Source: Streptomyces monomycini
Lineage (GTDB): Bacteria > Actinomycetota > Actinomycetes > Streptomycetales > Streptomycetaceae
Length of the DNA stretch: 64,000 nucleotides
NCBI RefSeq assembly: GCF_022271435.1
Contig: NZ_JAFIQY010000006.1
Location: 62,001-126,000, forward strand
Direction of reading: 5' to 3'
Positions 34,888 to 42,532 of this stretch are shown here, piece by piece. Positions within the stretch are counted from its first letter, which is position 1. Every line of letters starts with the position of its first letter. The notes under the pieces were generated by a model. That model saw nothing but the letters and a program-made list of their open reading frames with translations, did not search any database and had not been told where the DNA came from. Position numbers and translations under genes: made by a program.

Positions 34888-35565
34888 ATGACCGCACGCC
34901 GCTCCCGCCGCTCCGCCGCATATGCGGCGCTCGCCGTCGCGATGGCCGGGTCGCTCGCTCTGACCGGCTGTTCCGGGAATTCGAAGAGCAAGAAGAGCGC
35001 GAAGAAGTCGTCTTCGAAGTCCTCGAAGTCCTCGAAGTCCTCGTCGAAGAGCAAGAAGAAAAAGATCATCGGCGGTGGCGCGGCGGCGGGCGCGGGCGCC
35101 GGGGCGGCGGCCGGGTCGCGGAGTGCGCGGGCGTGCGGTCCGGGAATGTTCCGCTTCGAGGTGTATTCGCATACGCCGAACGATCATGTTGTGATCAAGG
35201 CCGTGAACACCAGCAGCACCCGTTCCTGCCTGGTCTACCACCACCCGCTGATCCGCTTCGGCGGTGCCAAGGACCCGTTGCCGCTGCTCAAGGGCAGCAA
35301 CACCATGGGTGGGGACGTGGAGACCGTCCGGCCCAAGGGCGCGGTCTGGGCGAGCATCCCGACCGCGACCGCCGCCCAGAAGGGCAGCGGCAAGAAGACG
35401 TACGCGACGATCGAGTTCAGCGGCAGCGACCTGAACGGTGCCCCGAAGGGGCCGCCGCAGCGGGTCTCCTTCCCGACGGCGCCGGTGGCGGTGGGCGCCT
35501 CTCAGGTCACGTACTGGCAGAGCACGCTGAACCGGGCGGAGAGCTACACGAAGCCGAAGGGCTGA
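34888..35565 (+). CDS. DUF4232 lipoprotein with Lys/Ser repeat linker
   Basis: 225 residues. Signal sequence with lipobox LTGC (about residues 24-27), then an unusual Lys/Ser-only linker (about 31-58) made of repeated SKSSKSS units, a Gly/Ala stretch (GGGAAAGAGAGAAAG), and a DUF4232 domain with two Cys (RACGPGMFRF, TRSCLVYHHP) and the family ending VTYWQSTLNRAESY. The linker DNA has tandem TCGAAGTCC repeats. The positively charged linker could bind anionic wall polymers such as teichoic acids; that is inference. Paralog of the protein at 23020. Confidence 0.85.
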   Translation: MTARRSRRSAAYAALAVAMAGSLALTGCSGNSKSKKSAKKSSSKSSKSSKSSSKSKKKKIIGGGAAAGAGAGAAAGSRSARACGPGMFRFEVYSHTPNDHVVIKAVNTSSTRSCLVYHHPLIRFGGAKDPLPLLKGSNTMGGDVETVRPKGAVWASIPTATAAQKGSGKKTYATIEFSGSDLNGAPKGPPQRVSFPTAPVAVGASQVTYWQSTLNRAESYTKPKG

Positions 35566-35571
35566 GGGGCA

Positions 35572-35598
35572 GCGGTCCGGGCGCGCGGCCCGGACCGC
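35572..35598. terminator. Bidirectional hairpin after DUF4232 gene
   Basis: GCGGTCCGGGC pairs perfectly with GCCCGGACCGC over a 5-base loop, in the 39-bp gap between convergent genes. Likely serves both. Confidence 0.82.
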
Positions 35599-35604
35599 CT
35601 TGCG

Positions 35605-37452
35605 TCACTCCGCACTCGCCTCGTCCATCCCCGCCAGCACCAGCGCCAGCCGGCCCGTGCCGCCCTCGACGACCCGTACCGGGACGCCCCAGTCCTGCTG
35701 GTGCACATGGCAGGCCGGGTACTCGATCGCCGGGTCGTCGTCGCAGGACGCCGCCATCGCGGAGACGTGCAGCACGCCTTCCGTCACGCCGTCCGCGAGG
35801 ACCAGGTCCCGGCTGAGGTCGGTGTCCGCGCCGTCGCCGGAGGCCAGCAGTTCGGGCGGGGTCGAGCTGACCAGGAGGCGGGTGGACGGGCCGTAGCGGA
35901 GATCCAGCTTCTGGCCTGCCGGGGCCTGGAAGATGACGTCGAGGCTGAGCTTGCCGGGGCCGACCTCGGTCGCCGCGCGCTGGGTGCGGTGCGCGACCGA
36001 CTCGACCCGTACGGCCTCCTCGGGCAGCCGCAGCCGGGTCAGGCGGTGCCGCGCCGACTCGACCACCACGATCTCCGGGTCGCCGGAGCCCTCGCCGCCC
36101 ACCAGCACCGCGTCCGACGGCTCGCGCAGGTCGGTGGCGAGCGTGGTGACCTCGCCGGTCGCCGGGTCGTAGCGGCGCAGCGCGTGGTTGTACGTGTCGG
36201 AGACGGCCACCGAGCCGTCGGGCAGCGCGGTGACGCCGAGCGGGTGCTGGAGCAGCGCCTGGGCCGCGTCGCCGTCGCGGTGCCCGAAGTCGAACAGGCC
36301 GGTACCGACCGCCGTGTGCACGACCAGATCGGTGTCCAGCCAGCGGACCGCGCTGGTCTCGGAGTCGGCGACCCACAGCCGGTCGCCGCCCGCCGCCAGC
36401 CCGGACGGCTGCGCGAACCACGCCTCGGCCGCCGGACCGTCCACCAGGCCCTCGTTCGTCGTACCGGCGACCGCTTCGACGGTCCCCGTGGCCGGGTCGT
36501 ACGTCCACAGCTGGTGCACGCCGGCCATCGCGATCCACAGCCGGTCCTGCCACCAGGCCACATCCCACGGCGAGGACAGGTCCACCTCGCGGGCGGGCCC
36601 GGAGGTCGCCGAGCCCTGCCACCACTGCTTGCCGGTGCCGGCCACGGTCGCGATCTCGCCGGTCTCCGGGTCGAACGTGCGGATGGCGTGGTTGACGGTG
36701 TCGGCGACCGCGACCTTGCCGTCCGGGAGCAGCGCCAGGCCCTGCGGTTCGCTGAAGGAGCCCGGGCCGAAGCCGCGCTCGCCGCTGCCGACCCGGCGCA
36801 GTACGGTCTCGCCGTCCGCGGCCAGCTCCACGAGCTGGTGCCGGGTGGTGTCGGAGACCAGGAACGTGCCGCCGGGCAGGCGCAGTGCCTTGCCGGGGAA
36901 GCGCAGGTCGGTGGCGACCGGCTCCGGCGGCACGTACGGCCCGTCCCCGCGCCGCAGCGTGCCCCTCGCCTCGTGCTCGGCTTCCAGCTCCGCCACCAGC
37001 GTCTCGATGGCGTGCGCGTGCCCCTCGCCGGCGTGCTGGGCGACGACGTACCCCTCGGGGTCGATGACGACGAGCGTCGGCCAGGCCCGCACCGCGTACT
37101 GCTTCCAGGTGGCCAGCTCGGGGTCGTCCAGCACCGGGTGCTCGACCTCGTACCGCTCGACGGCGTCCACGACGGCCTGGTGCTCGGCCTCGTGCACGAA
37201 CTTCGGCGAGTGCACCCCGATGATCACCACGGTGTCCCGGTGCCGCTCCTCCAGCTCCCGCAGCTCGTCCAGGACGTGCAGGCAGTTCACGCAGCAGAAG
37301 GTCCAGAAATCGAGGATGACGATGCGTCCCCGCAGGTCGGTGAGGGTGTAGTCCTTACCGCCGGTATTCAGCCAGCCGCCCTTGCCGATCAGTTCGGGGG
37401 CACGGACACGGGCACGGCGCGGGGTGTTCGAGGCGGGGGCGGCGTCGTTCAT
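35605..37452 (-). CDS. Thioredoxin-like / NHL-repeat protein
   Basis: 615 residues. The N-terminal ~170 residues are a TlpA/AhpC-type thioredoxin fold with ILDFWTFCCVNCLHVLDELR (CxxC as C-V-N-C). The rest is a six-bladed NHL propeller with repeated blades such as FGPGSFSEPQGLALLPDGKV, then ADTVNHAIRTFDPETG. Homologues (human NHLRC2 type) are cytosolic, and no signal peptide is present. The exact substrate is unknown; a redox role is likely from the CxxC. Convergent with the DUF4232 gene. Confidence 0.92.
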   Translation of the reverse strand: MNDAAPASNTPRRARVRAPELIGKGGWLNTGGKDYTLTDLRGRIVILDFWTFCCVNCLHVLDELRELEERHRDTVVIIGVHSPKFVHEAEHQAVVDAVERYEVEHPVLDDPELATWKQYAVRAWPTLVVIDPEGYVVAQHAGEGHAHAIETLVAELEAEHEARGTLRRGDGPYVPPEPVATDLRFPGKALRLPGGTFLVSDTTRHQLVELAADGETVLRRVGSGERGFGPGSFSEPQGLALLPDGKVAVADTVNHAIRTFDPETGEIATVAGTGKQWWQGSATSGPAREVDLSSPWDVAWWQDRLWIAMAGVHQLWTYDPATGTVEAVAGTTNEGLVDGPAAEAWFAQPSGLAAGGDRLWVADSETSAVRWLDTDLVVHTAVGTGLFDFGHRDGDAAQALLQHPLGVTALPDGSVAVSDTYNHALRRYDPATGEVTTLATDLREPSDAVLVGGEGSGDPEIVVVESARHRLTRLRLPEEAVRVESVAHRTQRAATEVGPGKLSLDVIFQAPAGQKLDLRYGPSTRLLVSSTPPELLASGDGADTDLSRDLVLADGVTEGVLHVSAMAASCDDDPAIEYPACHVHQQDWGVPVRVVEGGTGRLALVLAGMDEASAE

Positions 37453-37573
37453 GGTTCAAGGGTGCCACTTGGGCGTGAAGGGGAGGTCACGGGAGTACGA
37501 CGCGGATCGCTTCCCGGGGCAGGCCGGTCACTTCCCAGGGCAGGAGCGATCACTGGCCTGGGCAGGCCGCGCC

Positions 37574-37762
37574 TCACGTCCACCCCTCCTCCAGCTCCGT
37601 CCCGTGCGCCCCGCGCATGTGCTGTCTGATCAGGACCCGGGCGTCCGTCTCGGCGCTGTGGTCGCGGGTGGCTGCCGCGTGGTGGCGTGCCGTGTTCAGG
37701 TGGGTGCACCGGGTGCAGCCCGGCTGCGGGGTGAACCGCCGTGTCGTCGCCGTGTCTGCCAT
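37574..37762 (-). CDS. Small C-x2-C protein, paralog of 32511
   Basis: 62 residues from ATG 37762: GCTRCTHLNTARHHAAATRD, then SAETDARVLIRQHMRGAH. It shares the C-x2-C and the DARVLxRQHxRxxH signature with the 63-residue protein in the graspetide-linked operon at 32511. The spacing suggests a small zinc-binding domain. Here it stands alone, without an ATPase or DUF7848 neighbour. Function unknown. Confidence 0.6.
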   Translation of the reverse strand: MADTATTRRFTPQPGCTRCTHLNTARHHAAATRDHSAETDARVLIRQHMRGAHGTELEEGWT

Positions 37763-37911
37763 GGGGTCATGGTCCGGGTGCGGTGGCCTGTGGGGGTGAA
37801 GGACCCGCGCGGGGGCGGGGAAGGTCACCTGGGTGCGCGGGCGGACCGGGTGGCGGCGTGTCCCGGGGCGTACGGGCGCGTGGGAGCGGGGCGGCCGGGA
37901 ACATGGGCGGC

Positions 37912-38403
37912 ATGAAGTTTCTCGTGCACGACCGGATCTTCGGCATCGGTGACGATTACTGGATCGACGACGAGCACGGACGGCATGCCTATCTCGTCGA
38001 CGGCAAGGCGCTGCGGCTGAGGGAGACCTTCGAGCTGAAGGACACCGAGCGGCGGGTGCTGGTGACCATCCGCAAGAAGTGGCTCGCCCTGCGGGACACC
38101 ATGACGATCGAGCGGGACGACCGGCCGCTGGCCACCGTCCGGCGCAAACGGCTGTCGCTGCTGCGCAACCACTACCGGGTGGAGCTGGTGGACGGCACCG
38201 AGCTGGACGTCAGCGGCAAGATCCTGGACCGCGAGTTCGCCGTCGAGTACGACGGCGAACTGCTGGCGGACATCTCGCGCCGCTGGCTGTCCGTGCGGGA
38301 CACCTATGCGGTGCACGTGGTGCGGGAGGACGCCGACGCGGCGCTGCTGATCGCCGTGTCGGTGTGTGTGATCCGGCTTGCGGAGCGGGAGAGGGAGGGG
38401 TGA
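37912..38403 (+). CDS. LURP-one-related (LOR) family protein
   Basis: 163 residues with the tubby-like LOR fold: KFLVHDRIFGIGDDYWIDDE, then HAYLVDGKALRLRETFELKD, and a row of beta-strands built from R-x-x-L-x-x-R-D/N pairs (KKWLALRDTMTIERD, KRLSLLRNHYRVELVDG). The repeated strands are clear duplications. The C-terminal helix contains SVCVIRLAERE. Tubby-like folds bind phosphoinositides or act as membrane tethers (scramblase relatives), but bacterial LOR proteins have no known function. ATG 37912 is used; an ATG at 37903 is possible. Confidence 0.85.
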   Translation: MKFLVHDRIFGIGDDYWIDDEHGRHAYLVDGKALRLRETFELKDTERRVLVTIRKKWLALRDTMTIERDDRPLATVRRKRLSLLRNHYRVELVDGTELDVSGKILDREFAVEYDGELLADISRRWLSVRDTYAVHVVREDADAALLIAVSVCVIRLAEREREG

Positions 38404-38406
38404 GGG

Positions 38407-38468
38407 AGGCGGGGTGAGCCGAGTTCACGGGGTGGGCAGGCGGGGTGAGCCGGGTTCACGGGGTGGGC
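38407..38468. repeat. 31-bp tandem duplication spanning a stop codon
   Basis: Two adjacent copies of a 31-bp unit starting AGGCGGGGTGAGCC, differing at one base. The second copy contains the last codons and TGA of the nitrilase gene (minus strand); the first is the duplicated tail, so a second TGA follows the gene. Confidence 0.8.
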
Positions 38469-39244
38469 AGGCCCAGTACTCGGTCGCGCAGGGCCGGGAA
38501 GTCGGCGCGGGTCTTGGCGACCTTGGCCGGGTCCAGGTCCACGGTCAGCACTTCCTCGTACGGTCCGGCCTCCGCGAGGACCTCGCCCCACGGGTCGACG
38601 ACGACGCTGTGGCCCGCCTGTTCGACGCCGCCGTTGGTGCCCGCGGTGCCGCAGGCCAGTACGTAGCTCTGGTTCTCGACCGCGCGGGCGCGGGCCAGCA
38701 GCGACCAGTGCGCGCGGCGGCGGGCGGGCCAGCCCGCGGGGATGACGAGGGTCTGCGCGCCCGCGTCCGTCAACTGCCGGAAGAGTTCGGGGAAGCGCAG
38801 GTCGTAGCAGGTGGCGAGGCCCAGGGTGGTGTCGGGGAGCGGCACGGTGACGGGGGTGTCGCCGGCGCCCATCAGGACGGCCTCGCCCTTGTCGAAGCCG
38901 AAGCGGTGGATCTTGCGGTAGGAGGCGGCGAGCTGCCCGTCCGGGGAGAAGACGAGGGAGGTGTTGTAGAGGGTGCCGTCGGGGGCCCGTTCGACGAAGG
39001 AGCCCGCGTGCAGCCAGACGCCGGCGTCGCGCGCGGCCTGCGACATCACCTGGTGGGTGGGGCCTTCGAAAGGTTCCGCCTCATCGGCGAACGTCTCGAA
39101 GGCGAACGCGCCGACCGGCCACAGCTCGGGGAGGACGACCAGGTCGGCGGCGGCTCGCTCGCGGACCAGTGAACCGGCACGTTCATATCGTGAATTGACG
39201 GGTTCCGCCGGGTCCACGTGCATCTGGATCAGTGAAGCGCGCAC
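38456..39244 (-). CDS. Carbon-nitrogen hydrolase (nitrilase superfamily)
   Basis: 262 residues with the Glu-Lys-Cys triad: LVVLPELWPVG (Glu), YRKIHRFGFDKGE (Lys) and LATCYDLRFPELFR (Cys). These hydrolyse C-N bonds of amides; this subgroup (close to omega-amidase or deaminated-glutathione amidase proteins) often repairs metabolites. GTG 39244 begins VRASLIQMHVDPAEP, the normal N-terminus; the longer reading has no ribosome-binding site. Divergent from the MDMPI gene with 144 bp between starts. Confidence 0.9.
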   Translation of the reverse strand: MRASLIQMHVDPAEPVNSRYERAGSLVRERAAADLVVLPELWPVGAFAFETFADEAEPFEGPTHQVMSQAARDAGVWLHAGSFVERAPDGTLYNTSLVFSPDGQLAASYRKIHRFGFDKGEAVLMGAGDTPVTVPLPDTTLGLATCYDLRFPELFRQLTDAGAQTLVIPAGWPARRRAHWSLLARARAVENQSYVLACGTAGTNGGVEQAGHSVVVDPWGEVLAEAGPYEEVLTVDLDPAKVAKTRADFPALRDRVLGLPTP

Positions 39245-39388
39245 AGTACCACCGCCTAAGCATTCGAACCGGTCCGCCGTCAAAAATCAGCCTACGATGG
39301 TCACCCGAAAGCGCTGCCGGGGTGCCCGTGCGCAGCGTAACTTAACTGAACAGACCGCAGCCCGCGTACGAACCGTCCGAGGGGTCCC

Positions 39389-40213
39389 GTGACCGTCCAT
39401 CCCAGCCTGCAGCCCTCCATCGATGCCTGGTCGCACTCCATCGAGGCGATATCCGAGCTGGTCAAGCCACTTGTGGAAGGCGAGTGGAACCGGGCGACGG
39501 ACCTTCCGGGGTGGTCCGTGCGCGACGTCGTCTCGCACATCATCGGCCTGGAGAGCGAGATGCTCGGGGACCCCCGGCCCATCCATTCCCTGCCGCGCGA
39601 CCTCTACCACGTACGCACGGAATTCGCCCGCCGGATGGAGCTCCAGGTGGACGTCCGGCGGCACCACACCGGGCCGGAGATGACCGCCGAACTGGAGTAC
39701 ATGGTCATCCGCCGCGCGCGGTCGCTGCGCAACGAGACCCGCGACCCCGAGACGGTGCTGCGTACCCCGCTCGGTGAGGACCGCACGCTCGCGTACGCCC
39801 TGCGGCAGCGGGCGTTCGACGTGTGGGTGCATGAGCAGGATCTGCGCCACGCGCTGAACCTGCCCGGCAACCTCGACTCCCCCGGCGCGCAGCTCACCCG
39901 GGACCTGCTGCTGCTCGCGCTGCCGAAGGTGGTCGCCAAGGACGCGGGCGCGCCCGCCGATTCGGCGGTGGTCTTCGACGTGGGCGGCGCGCTGGAGTTC
40001 ATGCGGACGGTCCGGGTGGACGCGCAGGGCAACGGCACGGTCGACGAGAGTGTCTCGCTCGGCCCGGCCGTGACGCTCTCGATGGACTGGGAGACGTACT
40101 TCCGGCTGGCCTGCGGCCGGGTGCGGCCCGCCGCCGTCGCCGGACAGGTGAAGATCGACGGCGACCGGCCGCTGGCGGAAGCGGTGCTGGAGCATTTCGC
40201 GATCACGCCGTGA
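39389..40213 (+). CDS. Maleylpyruvate isomerase / mycothiol-dependent family protein
   Basis: 274 residues. The N-terminal four-helix DinB-like MDMPI domain includes WNRATDLPGWSVRDVVSHII and FDVWVHEQDLRHAL, which supply the metal-binding His residues (H at the end of helix 2 and H-x-x-D/E-x-R-x-x-H on helix 4). The C-terminal SCP2-like half ends AVAGQVKIDGDRPLAEAVL. Such proteins use mycothiol for isomerisation or conjugation of electrophiles. GTG start at 39389. Confidence 0.88.
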   Translation: MTVHPSLQPSIDAWSHSIEAISELVKPLVEGEWNRATDLPGWSVRDVVSHIIGLESEMLGDPRPIHSLPRDLYHVRTEFARRMELQVDVRRHHTGPEMTAELEYMVIRRARSLRNETRDPETVLRTPLGEDRTLAYALRQRAFDVWVHEQDLRHALNLPGNLDSPGAQLTRDLLLLALPKVVAKDAGAPADSAVVFDVGGALEFMRTVRVDAQGNGTVDESVSLGPAVTLSMDWETYFRLACGRVRPAAVAGQVKIDGDRPLAEAVLEHFAITP

Positions 40214-40302
40214 GAAGGACGCCGTGGACGTCGTAGGTACGGGTACGCCGTAGGGCGCGAGCGCTCACGGGCGTACGGCCGGGAACGCCCCCGCCCGGTC
40301 CC

Positions 40303-41625
40303 TCACACCGGTACGTGCACCGCCTCCACCCGGCTGGTCACCAGCCGCTCCCGCTCCCGCCGGTGCGCCTGGCCGCGCAGCCGCAGGATCTGCGCGACGC
40401 CCAGCGCCTCCAGGACGAAGACGGAGACGAACGCGATCCGGTAGTTGTCGCCGGTGGCGTCCAGCAGGACGCCGATCGCCAGCAGCGTCGTCATCGACGC
40501 GGTGAAGCCGCCCATGTTGACGACGCCGGAGGCGGTGCCCTGGCGCTCCGGCGGGTTGGCCGGGCGGGCGAAGTCGAAGCCGATCATCGAGGCGGGGCCG
40601 CAGGCGCCGAGCACCACGCACAGGACGATCAGCAGCCATACGGGCGCGTGGTCGGCCGGCCAGGCCAGGGTGGCCGCCCACAGCAGCGCGGTGGCGGCGA
40701 CGGTGCCGAGCGCCAGTGGCGCACGGGCGTTGTGGTGGCGGGCGATGACCTGCCCGTAGACCAGGCCGACGGCCATGTTGGACAGCACCACGAGGGTGAG
40801 CAGTTCGCCCGCCTCGCCGCGCGTCAGGTTCTGGGCCTCGACGAGGAACGGCAGGCCCCACAGCAGCAGGAAGACCATCGCCGGGAACTGGGTGGTGAAG
40901 TGCACCCACATGCCCAGCCGGGTGCCCGGCTCGCGCCAGGCGTCGGCTATCTGGCGCCGGACGTACGCGCCGCCGGTGTGGTGGGCGGGCGCCGGGGCCG
41001 GTGCGAAGCCCTCGGGGTGGTCCTTGAGGAAGGCCAGCACCAGGGCGAGGACGACGAAGCCGCCGGCCGCGCTGGCCACGAAGGTCGGCGTCCAGCCGAA
41101 GGTGTGCAGGAGGCGGGCCAGGACCAGGGTGGAGACGAGGTTGCCGGCCATGCCGATGAGGGCGGCGATCTGGGCTATCAGCGGGCCCCGGCGGGCCGGG
41201 AACCAGCGCGCGCCCAGCCGCAGCACGCTGATGAACGTCAGCGCGTCGCCGCAGCCGAGCAGGGCCCGCGAGCCCAGCGCCATGGCGTACGACTGCGACA
41301 GCGCGAAGCCGAACTGGCCGACGGTGTAGAGCACGACGCCCAGGATCAGCACCTTCTTGGTGCCGAGCCGGTCGACCATCAGGCCGACGGGTATCTGCAT
41401 GCCCGCGTAGACGAGCAGCTGGAGGATGGAGAAGGTGGAGAGCGCGGAGGCGTTGATGTGGAAACGTTCCGCCGCGTCCAGACCGGCCACGCCGAGGCTC
41501 GTACGGTAGGTGATCGCCACGAAGTAGACGGCGACGCCGATGCCCCAGACGGCCACGGCTCTGCGGCCGCCGGGCGGGTCTCCGGGCAGCAGGGTGCCCC
41601 GGCCCGCGGTGGTGCCGCCGCTCAT
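40303..41625 (-). CDS. MFS transporter
   Basis: 440 residues with 12 predicted transmembrane helices, an MFS motif-A variant VGLMVDRLGTKKVLIL near residue 85 and the second-half loop GFDFARPANPPERQGTASG. Substrate unknown; sequence type is that of nitrate/sialate-like permeases. Its ATG at 41625 overlaps the stop of the GntR gene (ATGA), so the pair form a coupled operon, and the GntR protein probably controls it. Much longer upstream reading is the shadow of the GntR gene. Confidence 0.88.
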   Translation of the reverse strand: MSGGTTAGRGTLLPGDPPGGRRAVAVWGIGVAVYFVAITYRTSLGVAGLDAAERFHINASALSTFSILQLLVYAGMQIPVGLMVDRLGTKKVLILGVVLYTVGQFGFALSQSYAMALGSRALLGCGDALTFISVLRLGARWFPARRGPLIAQIAALIGMAGNLVSTLVLARLLHTFGWTPTFVASAAGGFVVLALVLAFLKDHPEGFAPAPAPAHHTGGAYVRRQIADAWREPGTRLGMWVHFTTQFPAMVFLLLWGLPFLVEAQNLTRGEAGELLTLVVLSNMAVGLVYGQVIARHHNARAPLALGTVAATALLWAATLAWPADHAPVWLLIVLCVVLGACGPASMIGFDFARPANPPERQGTASGVVNMGGFTASMTTLLAIGVLLDATGDNYRIAFVSVFVLEALGVAQILRLRGQAHRRERERLVTSRVEAVHVPV

Positions 41626-42335
41626 CGGACGTCCCCCTGCGCGAGGTTCCGCACCCAGCTGACGTGGCGGTGCACGGCGTCCACGGCCGCGGCCGCGTCC
41701 CCGGCGCGCAGCGCCTGGAGGATCTCGCCGTGCTCCGCGATGTTCTTCGCGATCCGGTCCGGGTTGGCGTGCATCACGGCGACGCCCATCCGCAGCTGCC
41801 GGTCCCGCAGCTGCTCGTACAGCCGGTCCAGGATCTGGTTGCCGGCGTTGCGGACGATCGCGGCGTGGAAGCAGCGGTCGGCGACGGAGACGGCGGCCAG
41901 GTCGCCGGAGGCGGCCAGCTCCACCATCTTGGCGAGCTGTTCCTCCAGTTCGGCGATGAGCGCGGGGGCGGCCGGTACGGCCTTGCGCGCGGCGTGTTCC
42001 TCGACGAGCAGCCGGGTCTCCACCACGTCGGCGATCTCCTGGGCGGAGACCGGCAGGACCATGGCGCCCTTCTTCGGGTAGAGCTTCAGCAGCCCTTCGA
42101 CCTCCAGGCGCAGCAGCGCTTCCCGTACGGGCGTGCGCGACACGCCGACGGCCTCGGCCAGCTCCCCTTCGGTGAGCAGCATGCCGCCCTCGTAGTGGCG
42201 CTCCAGTACGGCCTGCTTGACGTAGGCGTAGACGCGTTCGGCGGCGGGCGGGGCCTTGGCCGGAGCGGGGGCGGGGGCGTTCGTGGCGCGTGGGGGGTCC
42301 GGGACAGAAGTGACCGGAGCGGCGACTGAGGACAT
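41622..42335 (-). CDS. GntR-family (FadR subfamily) regulator
   Basis: 237 residues. A Pro/Ala-rich N-terminus (1-35) precedes the winged helix: VYAYVKQAVLERHYEGGMLL, then EGELAEAVGVSRTPVREALL, the textbook GntR recognition segment. The FCD ligand domain follows (about 110-235), with DRCFHAAIVRNAGN and HGEILQALRAGD carrying the metal-ligand His and Asp residues. It likely senses an organic acid transported by the MFS protein encoded next. An inverted repeat just upstream of its start may be its own operator. Confidence 0.92.
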   Translation of the reverse strand: MSSVAAPVTSVPDPPRATNAPAPAPAKAPPAAERVYAYVKQAVLERHYEGGMLLTEGELAEAVGVSRTPVREALLRLEVEGLLKLYPKKGAMVLPVSAQEIADVVETRLLVEEHAARKAVPAAPALIAELEEQLAKMVELAASGDLAAVSVADRCFHAAIVRNAGNQILDRLYEQLRDRQLRMGVAVMHANPDRIAKNIAEHGEILQALRAGDAAAAVDAVHRHVSWVRNLAQGDVR

Positions 42336-42348
42336 GTGCACAGCATAG

Positions 42349-42361
42349 ATACAACACGTAT
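42349..42361. promoter_or_regulatory. GntR-type operator candidate
   Basis: ATACAACACGTAT: inverted ATAC/GTAT arms with a 5-base spacer, 14 bp upstream of the GntR start in the only AT-rich patch of the region. FadR-type repressors bind short TNGTNNNACNA-like palindromes, so autoregulation is plausible. Confidence 0.5.
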
Positions 42362-42419
42362 GCGTCAGGGAGGGCGGTCCAGGATGCGGACGGGAGCGGG
42401 GCGGGGGCGGAGCGGGAGC

Positions 42420-42532
42420 AGGGCGAGGGCGCAGGGGGCGGGGAGGGAGCGGGGTGGGGGCGCAGGGGGCCGGGCCGGGGCGCAGGGAGCGGGGCTGGGG
42501 CGCAGAGGGCCGGGTGGGGGCGCAGAGGGCGC
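42420..42532. repeat. GGGGCGCAG tandem repeats
   Basis: About five imperfect copies of a 20-24 bp unit (GGGGCGCAG followed by GGGCCGGG or similar) between the GntR promoter region and the end of the second MFS gene. The plus strand is nearly all G with short gaps, so G-quadruplexes are possible. Confidence 0.75.

Noticed and set aside
40303..42357. A 684-codon MFS gene
   Set aside because: The first 244 codons are an out-of-frame reading of the GntR gene; the ATGA overlap at 41622-41625 marks the true start.
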